A stretch of DNA of 59,310 nt from positions 1-59,310 of the forward strand of contig JAHCSU010000290.1 of NCBI GenBank assembly GCA_023522315.1. Reading direction: 5' to 3'. The notes under the pieces are model-generated. The model did no database searches, was not told where the DNA came from, and saw only the letters and a program-made list of their open reading frames with translations. The position numbers and the translations under genes were made by a program. The stretch comes from Nostoc sp. CCCryo 231-06 (GTDB lineage Bacteria; Cyanobacteriota; Cyanobacteriia; Cyanobacteriales; Nostocaceae). Positions 47,407-54,952 of this stretch are shown one piece after another. Numbering within the stretch: position 1 is the first letter of the stretch; each line of letters opens with the position of its first letter.

Positions 47407-47438
47407 ACACAACAAACTAAGAACATTGAAAACTTGAT

Positions 47439-47594
47439 TTAGCTGGAATACCTCATTTCAGCTTCCAGTTGACGAATCAGTTGTTCGTCGCCCTTTGCTC
47501 TGGCTACTTGCAAGCGATGCTCTAGGCTTTTTTGAATATTCTCTCTGTGAGCTTCTTGTGCTTTTCTGCCACTTTGTAGTCTATTTTGATTCAT
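47439..47594 (-). CDS. pirA: PirA-like small regulator (PII-interacting regulator of arginine synthesis)
   Basis: A 51-residue, highly charged helical protein, starting MNQNRLQSGRKAQEAHRENI and ending LIRQLEAEMRYSS. I recognise the RLQSGR...HRENIQ...EHRLQVARAKGDEQLIRQLEAE pattern as that of PirA. In Synechocystis PirA binds the PII protein and relieves its activation of N-acetylglutamate kinase, slowing arginine synthesis. Support here is a good ribosome site (gaaggt), a strong intrinsic terminator and a GTAN8TAC box 62-75 bases upstream, in line with NtcA control. The family call is from memory of the pattern. Confidence 0.65.
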   Translation of the reverse strand: MNQNRLQSGRKAQEAHRENIQKSLEHRLQVARAKGDEQLIRQLEAEMRYSS

Positions 47595-47655
47595 AGTGAT
47601 TACCTTCTTTAATTTTTTACTTTATGTCTTGAATTCTTAATATAACACATATTTT

Positions 47656-47669
47656 GTAGCTGTTGCTAC
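47656..47669. promoter_or_regulatory. Candidate NtcA-binding site (GTA-N8-TAC)
   Basis: The sequence gtagctgttgctac fits the NtcA consensus and is itself symmetric (tgtagc/gctaca). It lies between the PirA-like gene and the SAM hydroxide adenosyltransferase gene. On the minus strand a tatatt box begins 11 bases after it, so the site would cover the -35 region of the PirA-like promoter, a place more apt for repression than for activation. Confidence 0.6.
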
Positions 47670-47705
47670 AGAATTTTCTGACTTAATATATATTTTAGCA
47701 AAAAT

Positions 47706-48530
47706 ATGCCTAATAAGCAGATAGGGCAACAACCACTTGTAACTTTACTGAGCGATTTTGGCGATCGCGATACCTATGTAGGCATAATGAAGGGAGTCAT
47801 AGCCCAAATCAACCCCAGACTGAGAGTAATAGACTTAACACACCAAATTCCGCCGCAAGACATCGCCGCCGCCAGGTTTTGCCTAATGAATGCTTATCCC
47901 TATTTCCCCGTTGGGACAGTGCATGTGGCAGTAGTAGATCCGGGTGTGGGAAGCAAGCGACGAGCGATCGCAGTAGAATTTGCTCAAGGGTTTCTCGTAG
48001 GGCCAGATAATGGTATATTTAGCGGGATACTTAGTCAAAGTCTGGCGATGTCTACGACGGGCTACGCCTACGCAGCCGTCGAACTCACAAATCTTAACTA
48101 TTGGCGAACTCCTCAACCAAGCAAGACTTTTCACGGTAGAGATATCTTTGCACCAGTAGGAGCTAATCTTGCTAGTGGTGTCCCCTTCAAACAGTTAGGA
48201 AAAGAAATTGATCCAGCAAGTTTGGTAAAATTGCATGTAGGCGAGTGCAAGCAGACAACCACTGGTGTAATGGGTTGCATTCAATATATTGACAATTTTG
48301 GCAACTTAGTGAGCAACATTTCAGGGAGTTACGTACAAGGCAAAACTTGGAATGTGCAAGCCGCTGGGTTGAGTATACCAGGCTGTGAAACTTACAGTGA
48401 TGTCAAGGTTGGAGAGGCGATCGCTTTAGTTGGCAGTCACGGCTGGGTAGAAATTGCCATTAATAGCGGCAATGCTCACTCACGGTTGCAGTTAGATTGG
48501 CAAGAAACGCTTCAAGTTGTACTAACTTAA
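47706..48530 (+). CDS. SAM hydroxide adenosyltransferase (DUF62 family)
   Basis: A 274-residue enzyme of the family that splits S-adenosylmethionine with hydroxide to adenosine and methionine; halogenating relatives are the fluorinase and chlorinase. Motifs: TLLSDFGDRDTYVGIMKG, TVHVAVVDPGVGSKRR, LVGPDNGIFSG, FHGRDIFAPVGA and a C-terminal IDNFGNLVSNI. The hydroxide-type Asp-Arg-His set is consistent with D20, R84-R85 and H142. Residues about 114-123 (AMSTTGYAYA) are coded by a copy of a 29-bp dispersed repeat inserted in frame. Confidence 0.92.
   Translation: MPNKQIGQQPLVTLLSDFGDRDTYVGIMKGVIAQINPRLRVIDLTHQIPPQDIAAARFCLMNAYPYFPVGTVHVAVVDPGVGSKRRAIAVEFAQGFLVGPDNGIFSGILSQSLAMSTTGYAYAAVELTNLNYWRTPQPSKTFHGRDIFAPVGANLASGVPFKQLGKEIDPASLVKLHVGECKQTTTGVMGCIQYIDNFGNLVSNISGSYVQGKTWNVQAAGLSIPGCETYSDVKVGEAIALVGSHGWVEIAINSGNAHSRLQLDWQETLQVVLT
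48045..48073 (+). repeat. 29-bp dispersed repeat inside a coding region
   Basis: An exact plus-orientation copy of the gcgatgtctacgacgggc family, in frame within the SAM hydroxide adenosyltransferase gene. It adds about ten residues between strands that homologues, as I recall them, join directly. Confidence 0.85.
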
Positions 48531-48696
48531 ATACCGCACCTGGTGAGTGCCACATCAAGAGAAACATCAAAGTTACATCCTCTTTCTACTGTTAACATTT
48601 TCTCTTGCTAAGTTGATTGAAAATCTTGAATTAACTCGAAAGCTACCTGATATAATAGAACATCTGGGCTTTTAAAACATCCTCTTAGTTAAGACT

Positions 48697-49128
48697 TTAA
48701 ATAATTAAAACTAAAGTACCTATGACTACTAAACCAGTTCCTAAAATAATCTTCCAGTTTAATGTTTCTCCCAAAAAAATGACTGAAAACAATAAAACTA
48801 ATACCAAACTTGATTTATCAATTGGGGCGACAAGGGAGGCTTTTCCTATTTGTAAGGCTTGAAAGTAAAAAATCCATGATAACCCTGTAGATACTCCAGA
48901 TAATAATAAGAAAATCATGGTTCTTTGGGGTATAGCTAAGATATTAACTACATTCCCCTCAAAAAATACAATCCCCCAAGCAACTACTAAGATGACAACA
49001 GTTCGGATTGCTGTTGCTAAATTAGCATTCACATTTTCTATCCCAATTTTGGCAAAGATAGTTGTCAATGCTGCAAAGCCAGCCGAAAATAATGCATATA
49101 TCCACCATGTTGTAGTGTTGCTTTCCAT
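48697..49128 (-). CDS. Single-domain EamA-type (DMT) membrane protein
   Basis: A 143-residue protein with five hydrophobic segments, starting MESNTTTWWIYALFSAGFA. An aggagg site just ahead fixes this start over one 13 residues earlier. It is one EamA unit, half the size of normal ten-helix DMT transporters, and typical of small paired or homodimeric members (ALTTIFAKIGIENVNANLATAIRT, PIDKSSLVLVLLFSVIFLGE). The substrate is unknown. Confidence 0.88.
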   Translation of the reverse strand: MESNTTTWWIYALFSAGFAALTTIFAKIGIENVNANLATAIRTVVILVVAWGIVFFEGNVVNILAIPQRTMIFLLLSGVSTGLSWIFYFQALQIGKASLVAPIDKSSLVLVLLFSVIFLGETLNWKIILGTGLVVIGTLVLII

Positions 49129-49755
49129 CTTGCCTCCTGATTCAATAGTCAAAATTAGCAGTGTCATTTAAGCTCATCTTTAGATTAAATTACTCATCTG
49201 TCAAGTTTGACTTGCTAGGTTTATAGTTTGCGGCTAAGTGGGCAGCTAGCTACGAGAATTAATCCCAATTTCTTGCGAATCGTGGGAGTAGTCTTAGCTA
49301 TTGGGCTGACTTTAGCATTAGTAACCTAATATATACTCGATCTCAATCTCGTAAAGAGCCAAGCAACCAGCAAGATTTACCTAAGAGGTTGTTTGAAAAG
49401 TCTAATTTGTTACTAGCCCTGGCGACTAGAAGTCGCGGCTACACAGACTTGTGTTGAGCGGAGTCGAAATACAAAACCTGCCTCCGCAGGTTAAAAACTC
49501 TTTATTTTTTCTTAGTCCACCTCCGTGGACTAAGTTTTGTGTAGTAGCGAATTCTATTCGCCCAATCTTTTCAAACATCCTCTAATAGCGACCACATTCA
49601 AAACTAATCAGCATTCAGGGAGCATCTCAGTTTTGCAAATATACTAAGATTATTGCTCTCTCTCCTTAGCAAGGAGAGGGTGGGAGTGAGGTTTTAAAAG
49701 CTTTTCACGAAAGTATAGATGCTCCCCAGCATTCATGTGTTGCAAACGACATTTA
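49129..49755. other. 627-base spacer
   Basis: No gene is seen. The main content is the structured element at 49384-49583. The right part has ctctccttagcaaggagagg, another palindromic repeat, at about 49660-49680. Confidence 0.5.
49384..49583. repeat. 200-bp element with 17-bp terminal inverted repeats and internal hairpins
   Basis: The ends agaggttgtttgaaaag and cttttcaaacatcctct match in inverse at 16 of 17 positions. Inside are the hairpins aacctgcctccgcaggtt (49475-49492) and cttagtccac/gtggactaag (49511-49534). It could be a MITE whose transcript would be strongly folded. Confidence 0.8.
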
Positions 49756-51357
49756 TTAACTATATTCATCCCAAGCCACGGGAAAGGAATAATCTGAAAA
49801 CGGCGAGAAATCATGATTTTCGCTGCGGGTTTCTTCATCCAAAACCTTGACAACTTTGTTATAGATATCTTGTGCTTGTTGCGGAGAATCACCAATGCTG
49901 GTTAATCCCAACTTGCCAAACTGCGAAAGGCAACCCATAAGATGAAACACTGTGCCTGTTTCAGTACCGCTGTCGAAATGTAATCTGTGGTGAGCAATGA
50001 TATCCATCAAATCATTAGGCAATAATCCCTGATAGCGCTCTTTTTGCAGATTATCAGTGGCAATGTAGTATTTAGGACGACCTTGCTGACTGTAAAATAA
50101 ACCCGTGGAAAGATCATAGCGGCCATTCGTTAATAATTTCAAGGTCATGAATGGATGAGTTGTACCGCCTTTACGCAGGTTAATTTCGATCGCTTGAATA
50201 TCCCACTCTCCGTTACCCTTGTCAACGGCGATGAAATCTACGCCAAATCGCTCTAAAGTACCTTTTTCTGCTAGCTTTCTGCCAACTTGTAGTCCCATTT
50301 GTTGCAATTGCAATCGATAGCTTTCATCAGCAGGAAAGCGACAGCCAAGATAAATCTGACCGTCTGGGCCTCCGAGAATTTGGTCATGGGTTGAAAGAAT
50401 TTCTACTTCACCACTGGGTGTAATTCGTCCTTGGACGCTGGGCGAGCGTTTAATTTCCCCTTCCACAAATGCTTCGGAAATTGCCCCTAATTCTGGGATT
50501 CTTCCCGAAAAATTATCCCAAGTTTCTTGCTTTGCTTGAAAGCGTAATGTTGAGAAGCGATCGCTAATTGCTGCTACCCTTTGGGCATGAGTCCCAATAC
50601 CTGGTGCTACATTCTCAATCGGTCTAAAATCCAGCAATGCATTCCCCTCTCCCGAAATGCCTTCGTTGAGTTTTACGACTACCCGTTTTAATGTCGGTTG
50701 TCGTTCCCACAAATCACTGGTAGCTTCTGCCAAATCTGTGTGATTCCAAATTTTTTCGCTACCATCTGGATGCGGTACTCCGCTTTCCTTGAAGATTTGC
50801 CGACTGCCACTTTTTGTCCCCCAAATCTGCAAATCTGGTGCAGCAGCATATAGCGGTACACCCAATTTTACAGACAATTCGCCTTCCCAGTGCGAAGAGT
50901 TGTAGCAGGTCATAAATGATTTATCTAGCCTCAAAGCTTGATGAATCCGCTTTAGCAGGCGGGGGCGTTCTAAAATCTTTTGGCTCAAAGGCTTAAGGGA
51001 AGAATCGTAAGTAGAAAGTAGCAGCAAGCGATTGCGAGCATGAGAGAAGGGAATTCCTGGCAACAGTTGCAGATAATAATCAATGATACTAGGATGCAGC
51101 GGTACAGATGTTACATAAACTAGCCGAGTCCGGGGATTCTGCAACCTAATTAAGGAAAATAGTAATCTTTCTTCATAATGCTCGCAGCCTTCGATCTTTT
51201 GGAGTTCGCGCTGGTCGATACTCAGGGAGGGAATAATTAAAATATCCGCTTCACTATTGTCAAATAACTCGATCGTTTTCCACCGATCATTCAGGGTTAA
51301 TTGTAAGTGGCGAAACTTTTCAATCTGCTCTAACTCGGAAACATTTAGTATTGCCAT
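49756..51357 (-). CDS. ATP-grasp protein, peptide ligase PGM1-like
   Basis: A 533-residue protein. A pre-ATP-grasp part (about 1-170) is followed by an ATP-grasp domain (about 185-420: KRVVVKLNEGISGEGNALLDF, GRITPSGEVEILSTHDQ, FGVDFIAVDKGNGEWDIQAIEINLRKGGTTHP, with the metal-binding E-I-N). A C-terminal domain of about 110 residues follows. This is the layout of PGM1-type peptide ligases, which join amino acids or peptides by an acyl-phosphate route. No precursor peptide or tailoring enzyme is nearby, so the product is unknown. Confidence 0.82.
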   Translation of the reverse strand: MAILNVSELEQIEKFRHLQLTLNDRWKTIELFDNSEADILIIPSLSIDQRELQKIEGCEHYEERLLFSLIRLQNPRTRLVYVTSVPLHPSIIDYYLQLLPGIPFSHARNRLLLLSTYDSSLKPLSQKILERPRLLKRIHQALRLDKSFMTCYNSSHWEGELSVKLGVPLYAAAPDLQIWGTKSGSRQIFKESGVPHPDGSEKIWNHTDLAEATSDLWERQPTLKRVVVKLNEGISGEGNALLDFRPIENVAPGIGTHAQRVAAISDRFSTLRFQAKQETWDNFSGRIPELGAISEAFVEGEIKRSPSVQGRITPSGEVEILSTHDQILGGPDGQIYLGCRFPADESYRLQLQQMGLQVGRKLAEKGTLERFGVDFIAVDKGNGEWDIQAIEINLRKGGTTHPFMTLKLLTNGRYDLSTGLFYSQQGRPKYYIATDNLQKERYQGLLPNDLMDIIAHHRLHFDSGTETGTVFHLMGCLSQFGKLGLTSIGDSPQQAQDIYNKVVKVLDEETRSENHDFSPFSDYSFPVAWDEYS

Positions 51358-52020
51358 AACCCCTACCCGCTAATAATCTAAATGTAGCGCACCACGCAGG
51401 GTTTTGGACTATTAGTTTGAGAGCTAGTTGTCAGATCCTTTTATAATAAGGCAGCTATGGAGATATCATCCTAAATAAATATTAACATTAACCAAAATAG
51501 CTGGTATAAAAGTAAGTATTTTTACAAACACAAAGTAATCAAGTATAAAAATTTATTTTAATTTATCGAAAATGGCATGACTCTTGAGGTGAGAGAGACA
51601 ATTATAAACTAATTAGGTAACTCTTATTTATTTAATTTATTTTACGTCTTAAGGTTGAGCAAATTTTAGTTTGTTTTACCTCTAGGGAGCGATAAAGTAC
51701 AGCAACATAATAGTTAACTTGAAAGGAAGTGAAAAGGAGAAATCCTTCCCGACATAAGAGTTATGTACTTGTTTTTCGTGGTCATGAGCGTAGCGTGTGT
51801 CAGGTGTGAGAATAAATGAGCTAAAGCGTACAGTTGCCAGCAAGAAGTACGTTAGGCACGCATTTTAAAGTATACACCTAAAACTGCAAATGGCATGTGG
51901 GAGCCAAAGCAAAAAATAAACCTTGGATGGAATTTTTTATCCAAGGTTTACTATTGCGATTGAAGAAGAGTTTTCCCAATACCTAATTACATTCAATATT
52001 CAATTACCAAGACAAAAACT
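51358..52020. other. 663-base spacer
   Basis: No gene is seen. It is AT-rich and has the hairpin at 51918-51949 and a gaaggatttctccttttc-type inverted pair at about 51725-51750. Promoters for the two divergent flanking genes should lie here. Confidence 0.45.
51918..51949. repeat. Perfect 11-bp hairpin upstream of the SDR gene
   Basis: aaaccttggat and atccaaggttt lie around a 10-base loop. On the minus strand a T-rich run (tattttttgc) follows. It might stop transcription coming from the right, or act in the SDR leader RNA. Confidence 0.5.
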
Positions 52021-52902
52021 ATGGCTAAATCAAAAGAGCAAAAAGAGAAAAAAGAGCAAAAATTACAACCGCCACAGCAGCAAGAAGCACCAGGCGTTGA
52101 ATCAGAAATGACGCCAAAACCCAAGGCAGATGATGCCCAATATCGGGGTAGTGGCAAGTTACAAGATAAAGTAGCATTGATTACAGGTGCAGATAGTGGT
52201 ATTGGTCGTGCTGTAGCGATCGCATTTGCTAAAGAAGGTGCAGATGTGGCGATTCTTTACCTCAATGAACACGACGATGCCAAAGAAACAAAACAATTGG
52301 TAGAAAAACAAGGGCGTCGTGCAGTAACCATTGCAGGTGATATTGGCGATGAAACCTTTTGTCAGCAAGCTATTCAACAAACAGTTGGGGAATTTGGCAA
52401 ACTGGATATTCTCATCAACAACGCCGCAGAACAACATCCGAAAGAAAGTATCGAAGAAATCACCGAAGAACAACTAGAACGAACTTTCCGCACTAATATA
52501 TTCTCGATGTTTTTCATGACTAAAGCTGCACTCAAGCATTTACAAGCAGGCAGTTCTATCGTCAATACCACATCGGTAACAGCTTATAAAGGTAGCCCCC
52601 AGTTACTAGATTATTCCTCTACAAAAGGTGCGATCGTTGCTTTTACTCGCTCCTTATCAAAAAATTTAGTATCCAAAGGAATTCGCGTTAATGCTGTCGC
52701 GCCAGGGCCAATTTGGACACCTTTAATTCCCTCAACTTTTCCTGAAGAGAAAGTTGAAACTTTTGGTAAACAAGTACCAATGGAACGAGCCGGACAACCA
52801 GAAGAAGTTGCTCCTAGCTACGTATATTTAGCCTCTGATGATGCTTCTTATGTCTCTGGACAAGTGTTACATGTCAATGGTGGAGATGTTGTCAATGGTT
52901 AA
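52021..52902 (+). CDS. Short-chain dehydrogenase/reductase
   Basis: A 293-residue SDR oxidoreductase. A 40-residue Lys/Gln-rich start (KSKEQKEKKEQKLQPPQQQ) precedes the Rossmann fold: TGADSGIGRAVA for the cofactor, NNAAEQHP, and the catalytic set S (NTTSVTAYKG) and YxxxK (DYSSTKGAI). The C-terminal end (YVSGQVLHVNGGDVVNG) is typical. The extended type with a charged head is common in stress-related SDRs of the YhdF/YghA kind. The substrate is unknown. It is monocistronic. Confidence 0.92.
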   Translation: MAKSKEQKEKKEQKLQPPQQQEAPGVESEMTPKPKADDAQYRGSGKLQDKVALITGADSGIGRAVAIAFAKEGADVAILYLNEHDDAKETKQLVEKQGRRAVTIAGDIGDETFCQQAIQQTVGEFGKLDILINNAAEQHPKESIEEITEEQLERTFRTNIFSMFFMTKAALKHLQAGSSIVNTTSVTAYKGSPQLLDYSSTKGAIVAFTRSLSKNLVSKGIRVNAVAPGPIWTPLIPSTFPEEKVETFGKQVPMERAGQPEEVAPSYVYLASDDASYVSGQVLHVNGGDVVNG

Positions 52903-53217
52903 GTGAAATAGTTAGGAGTAGAGACGCGATTACAGCACTTCCGCCTGCTATGAGGTACGCACACAGTCTCAAAAGTTAGGATAGGAAAGGGATGTGGGTA
53001 AAATTGGGCTTCATAATAGCCGGAAGTGCTGTAATCGCCTCTGTACAGGAGTTAGGAGTTCTAACCGATATATTGTTAATTTATAACTGTTAACTTTTAA
53101 CTCCTAACTCTCAACTTGTAACTCTATCCTGATGGTCTTCCATTGGAGGGATGAGTAAATGTGGGAATATTGATAGTCTATCTAGCAGCAAACATTTAAG
53201 AAATAATAAGTACGTTT
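52903..53217. other. Spacer with inverted-repeat element
   Basis: It contains the element at 52926-53038, then an aactcctaactc-type repeat stretch. No gene is supported. Confidence 0.5.
52926..53038. repeat. 113-bp element with 18-bp perfect terminal inverted repeats
   Basis: gcgattacagcacttccg starts the element and its exact inverse ends it. Similarity extends a further ten bases inward with mismatches. Non-coding, MITE-like. Confidence 0.8.
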
Positions 53218-53475
53218 ATGGCATCTCCTACACCACTGCATGGCACGGAACTAGTAGATTGTGCTAGAGCAAATGCCAAGCAAGGAATTGAAACTGCTGC
53301 ACATCAATGTGGCTATGGTGAAGACCTCAACAAATTTGCCCAAGAACTCAGACAAGCTTGTGAAGACATGAATTTGCAAGTGAAGGAACTCAGCGGATTG
53401 ATTACTGACCAGGACATGATACTGCAATTGGGTACTGGCGAAATTGTTGCTCCAGATACAGCATCAGAATTGTAA
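53218..53475 (+). CDS. Small hypothetical protein
   Basis: An 85-residue acidic soluble protein (MASPTPLHGTELVDCARANAKQG...), with a helical middle and a C-terminal DMILQLGTGEIVAPDTASEL. I do not recognise the family. It has a clear ATG and normal composition. It is followed by heptad repeats, then the convergent mgtE remnant. Confidence 0.55.
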   Translation: MASPTPLHGTELVDCARANAKQGIETAAHQCGYGEDLNKFAQELRQACEDMNLQVKELSGLITDQDMILQLGTGEIVAPDTASEL

Positions 53476-53502
53476 AAGTTAGTCATTTGGACTTTATTAT
53501 TC

Positions 53503-53554
53503 ACTAATGACAAATGACAAATGACCAATGACTAATGACTAATGACTAATGACT
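53503..53554. repeat. Heptad short tandem repeats
   Basis: Tandem aatgaca and aatgact heptads between two convergent genes, of the same type as at 30083-30136 and 23510-23530. Confidence 0.85.
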
Positions 53555-53558
53555 CTTT

Positions 53559-54481
53559 TCATAACTTTAAAATTACCCGTGCCAAATTGAAGTAAATCAA
53601 TACGCCCACGACATCAACTGCTGTGGTAATGAATGGTGCTGACATTAATGCCGGATCTAAACGGAGGTAGCGGAATAAAAACGGCAATGCTGAACCGGAG
53701 ATAGAAGCTAAAATAGAAATAGCTACCAGACTAGTGCCGACAGCGATCGCTACTTCTAATTGTCCTTGCAGAAAATAAGCCCAGACAGTAGCGATCGTAC
53801 CTAACATTCCTCCTAATAATGCACCTGCGATCGCCTCGCGGCCAATTACCTGCAATGCGCCAAGCGATCGGATTTCATCGGTATTCATCCCGCGAATCAC
53901 CACTGTGGAAGATTGAGCGCCCACGTTACCACCAGTACCAGTCAGCAAAGGGATAAACGCTGTCAGTGCCACCACTTTTGCTAAAAGGTCTTCTTGCGAC
54001 TTAATAATCGTTCCTGTAATGGTATTGGTTACAAGTAAAACCAACAACCACACAACCCGCTTCCGAGCAATTTCTAGTAAATTCATCTGAAAATAGTTGT
54101 CGCCCCCCGACTGCACACCACCACCCAAGGCATAGATATCTTCGGTGGTTTCCTGTTGCAGAATATCAATCACATCATCGACAGTGATAATACCTACTAG
54201 ACGCTGTTCTCGATCTACCACAGGCACAGCCAGAAAGTCATATCTTTGGATTAATCTGGCAACTTCTTCTTGGTAGCCTCATCCTTAGAAAGCAAGCGAA
54301 AAGCCAAAGCGTGCATCGCTTCTGGCAAACCCTCAATCGCCTCGGCAATATCCGCAGGCTGCACAGGTACGAGAATAGCTTTTGCTCCCTGCAAATCTCC
54401 TGTTTCTAGGAGCATTTGCAGCTGAGTTCGCACTAAATCTCGCAATTCCCTGCGTGAGACATTCTGGATGGTAGAGTGTGA
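53559..54481 (-). pseudogene. mgtE: mgtE magnesium transporter with internal deletion and frameshift
   Basis: The right part (54251-54445 and a little upstream) codes for the MgtE N-terminal domain start: LRDLVRTQLQMLLETGDLQGAKAILVPVQPADIAEAIEGL...RLLSKDEA. It then reads TKKKLPD and stops. In another frame, from about 54265, the text resumes QEEVARLIQRYDFLAVPVVDREQ, in the second CBS domain, and continues to a normal C-terminus with the membrane helices (LLTGTGGNVGAQSS motif). Most of the N domain and the first CBS domain, roughly 150 residues by comparison with MgtE as known, are missing. The channel cannot be made whole. Confidence 0.85.
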
Positions 54482-54952
54482 ACTACTCAGACTTGCCTAC
54501 GGCTGAAGTCTGAGCTTCCAAATTCATCGGGAATAGCCATCTATTACTCCGTAGTTTTTTTGGTCTAACATTCCCTCCAAGGGCAGGAGTCCTGGTTCCC
54601 AAGACCCAAATTTTTCTCTTCTCCCTTGGCGCTAGCCTCTCCCTTTGGGAGAAGGGGAGACGCCAAGGGCGATGCGACATATACCTATTAGCTTGGTTTT
54701 CGCTTATGCCATTGATGGTGAAAAACGCGGTCTTGAGGGTTTCCCTCAAAGAGCGATTTTGAACCCGGAGGGTCAAGACATCACCTATCTTACCAGAAAA
54801 TATTGGGGATTCGTCATACATCCAGAATTTGTTTTTACTGTGTAAAAAATCAATTCCAGATGTAATCCTTATCACCCGCTCATAATCCCCATCTTAAGAG
54901 TACCTTGTTCGCGTTAGCGTCTTGCAGAGAAGATGGGGACTTCCGCGATCCG
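54482..54952. other. 471-base spacer
   Basis: An open frame of 130 codons on the minus strand has no family look, and I reject it. The region holds a palindromic repeat at 54623-54669 (cccttggcg/cgccaaggg, with ctccctttgggag inside) and ends before the DMT fusion gene. Confidence 0.45.

Larger units (their letters stand above)
47004..47438. other. 435-base spacer with an inverted-repeat element and a terminator
   Basis: It holds the 206-bp element (47067-47272) and, at its right end, the terminator of the PirA-like gene. No gene is supported. Confidence 0.55.

Noticed and set aside
49384..49583. Hairpin-rich element as a tRNA or other known RNA gene
   Set aside because: No cloverleaf, anticodon stem or GTTC-type T-loop could be placed; the inverted ends fit a mobile repeat better.
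54483..54875. A 130-codon open frame on the minus strand
   Set aside because: It runs through palindromic repeat DNA, ends in a biased peptide (LEAQTSAVGKSE) and has no recognisable domain.
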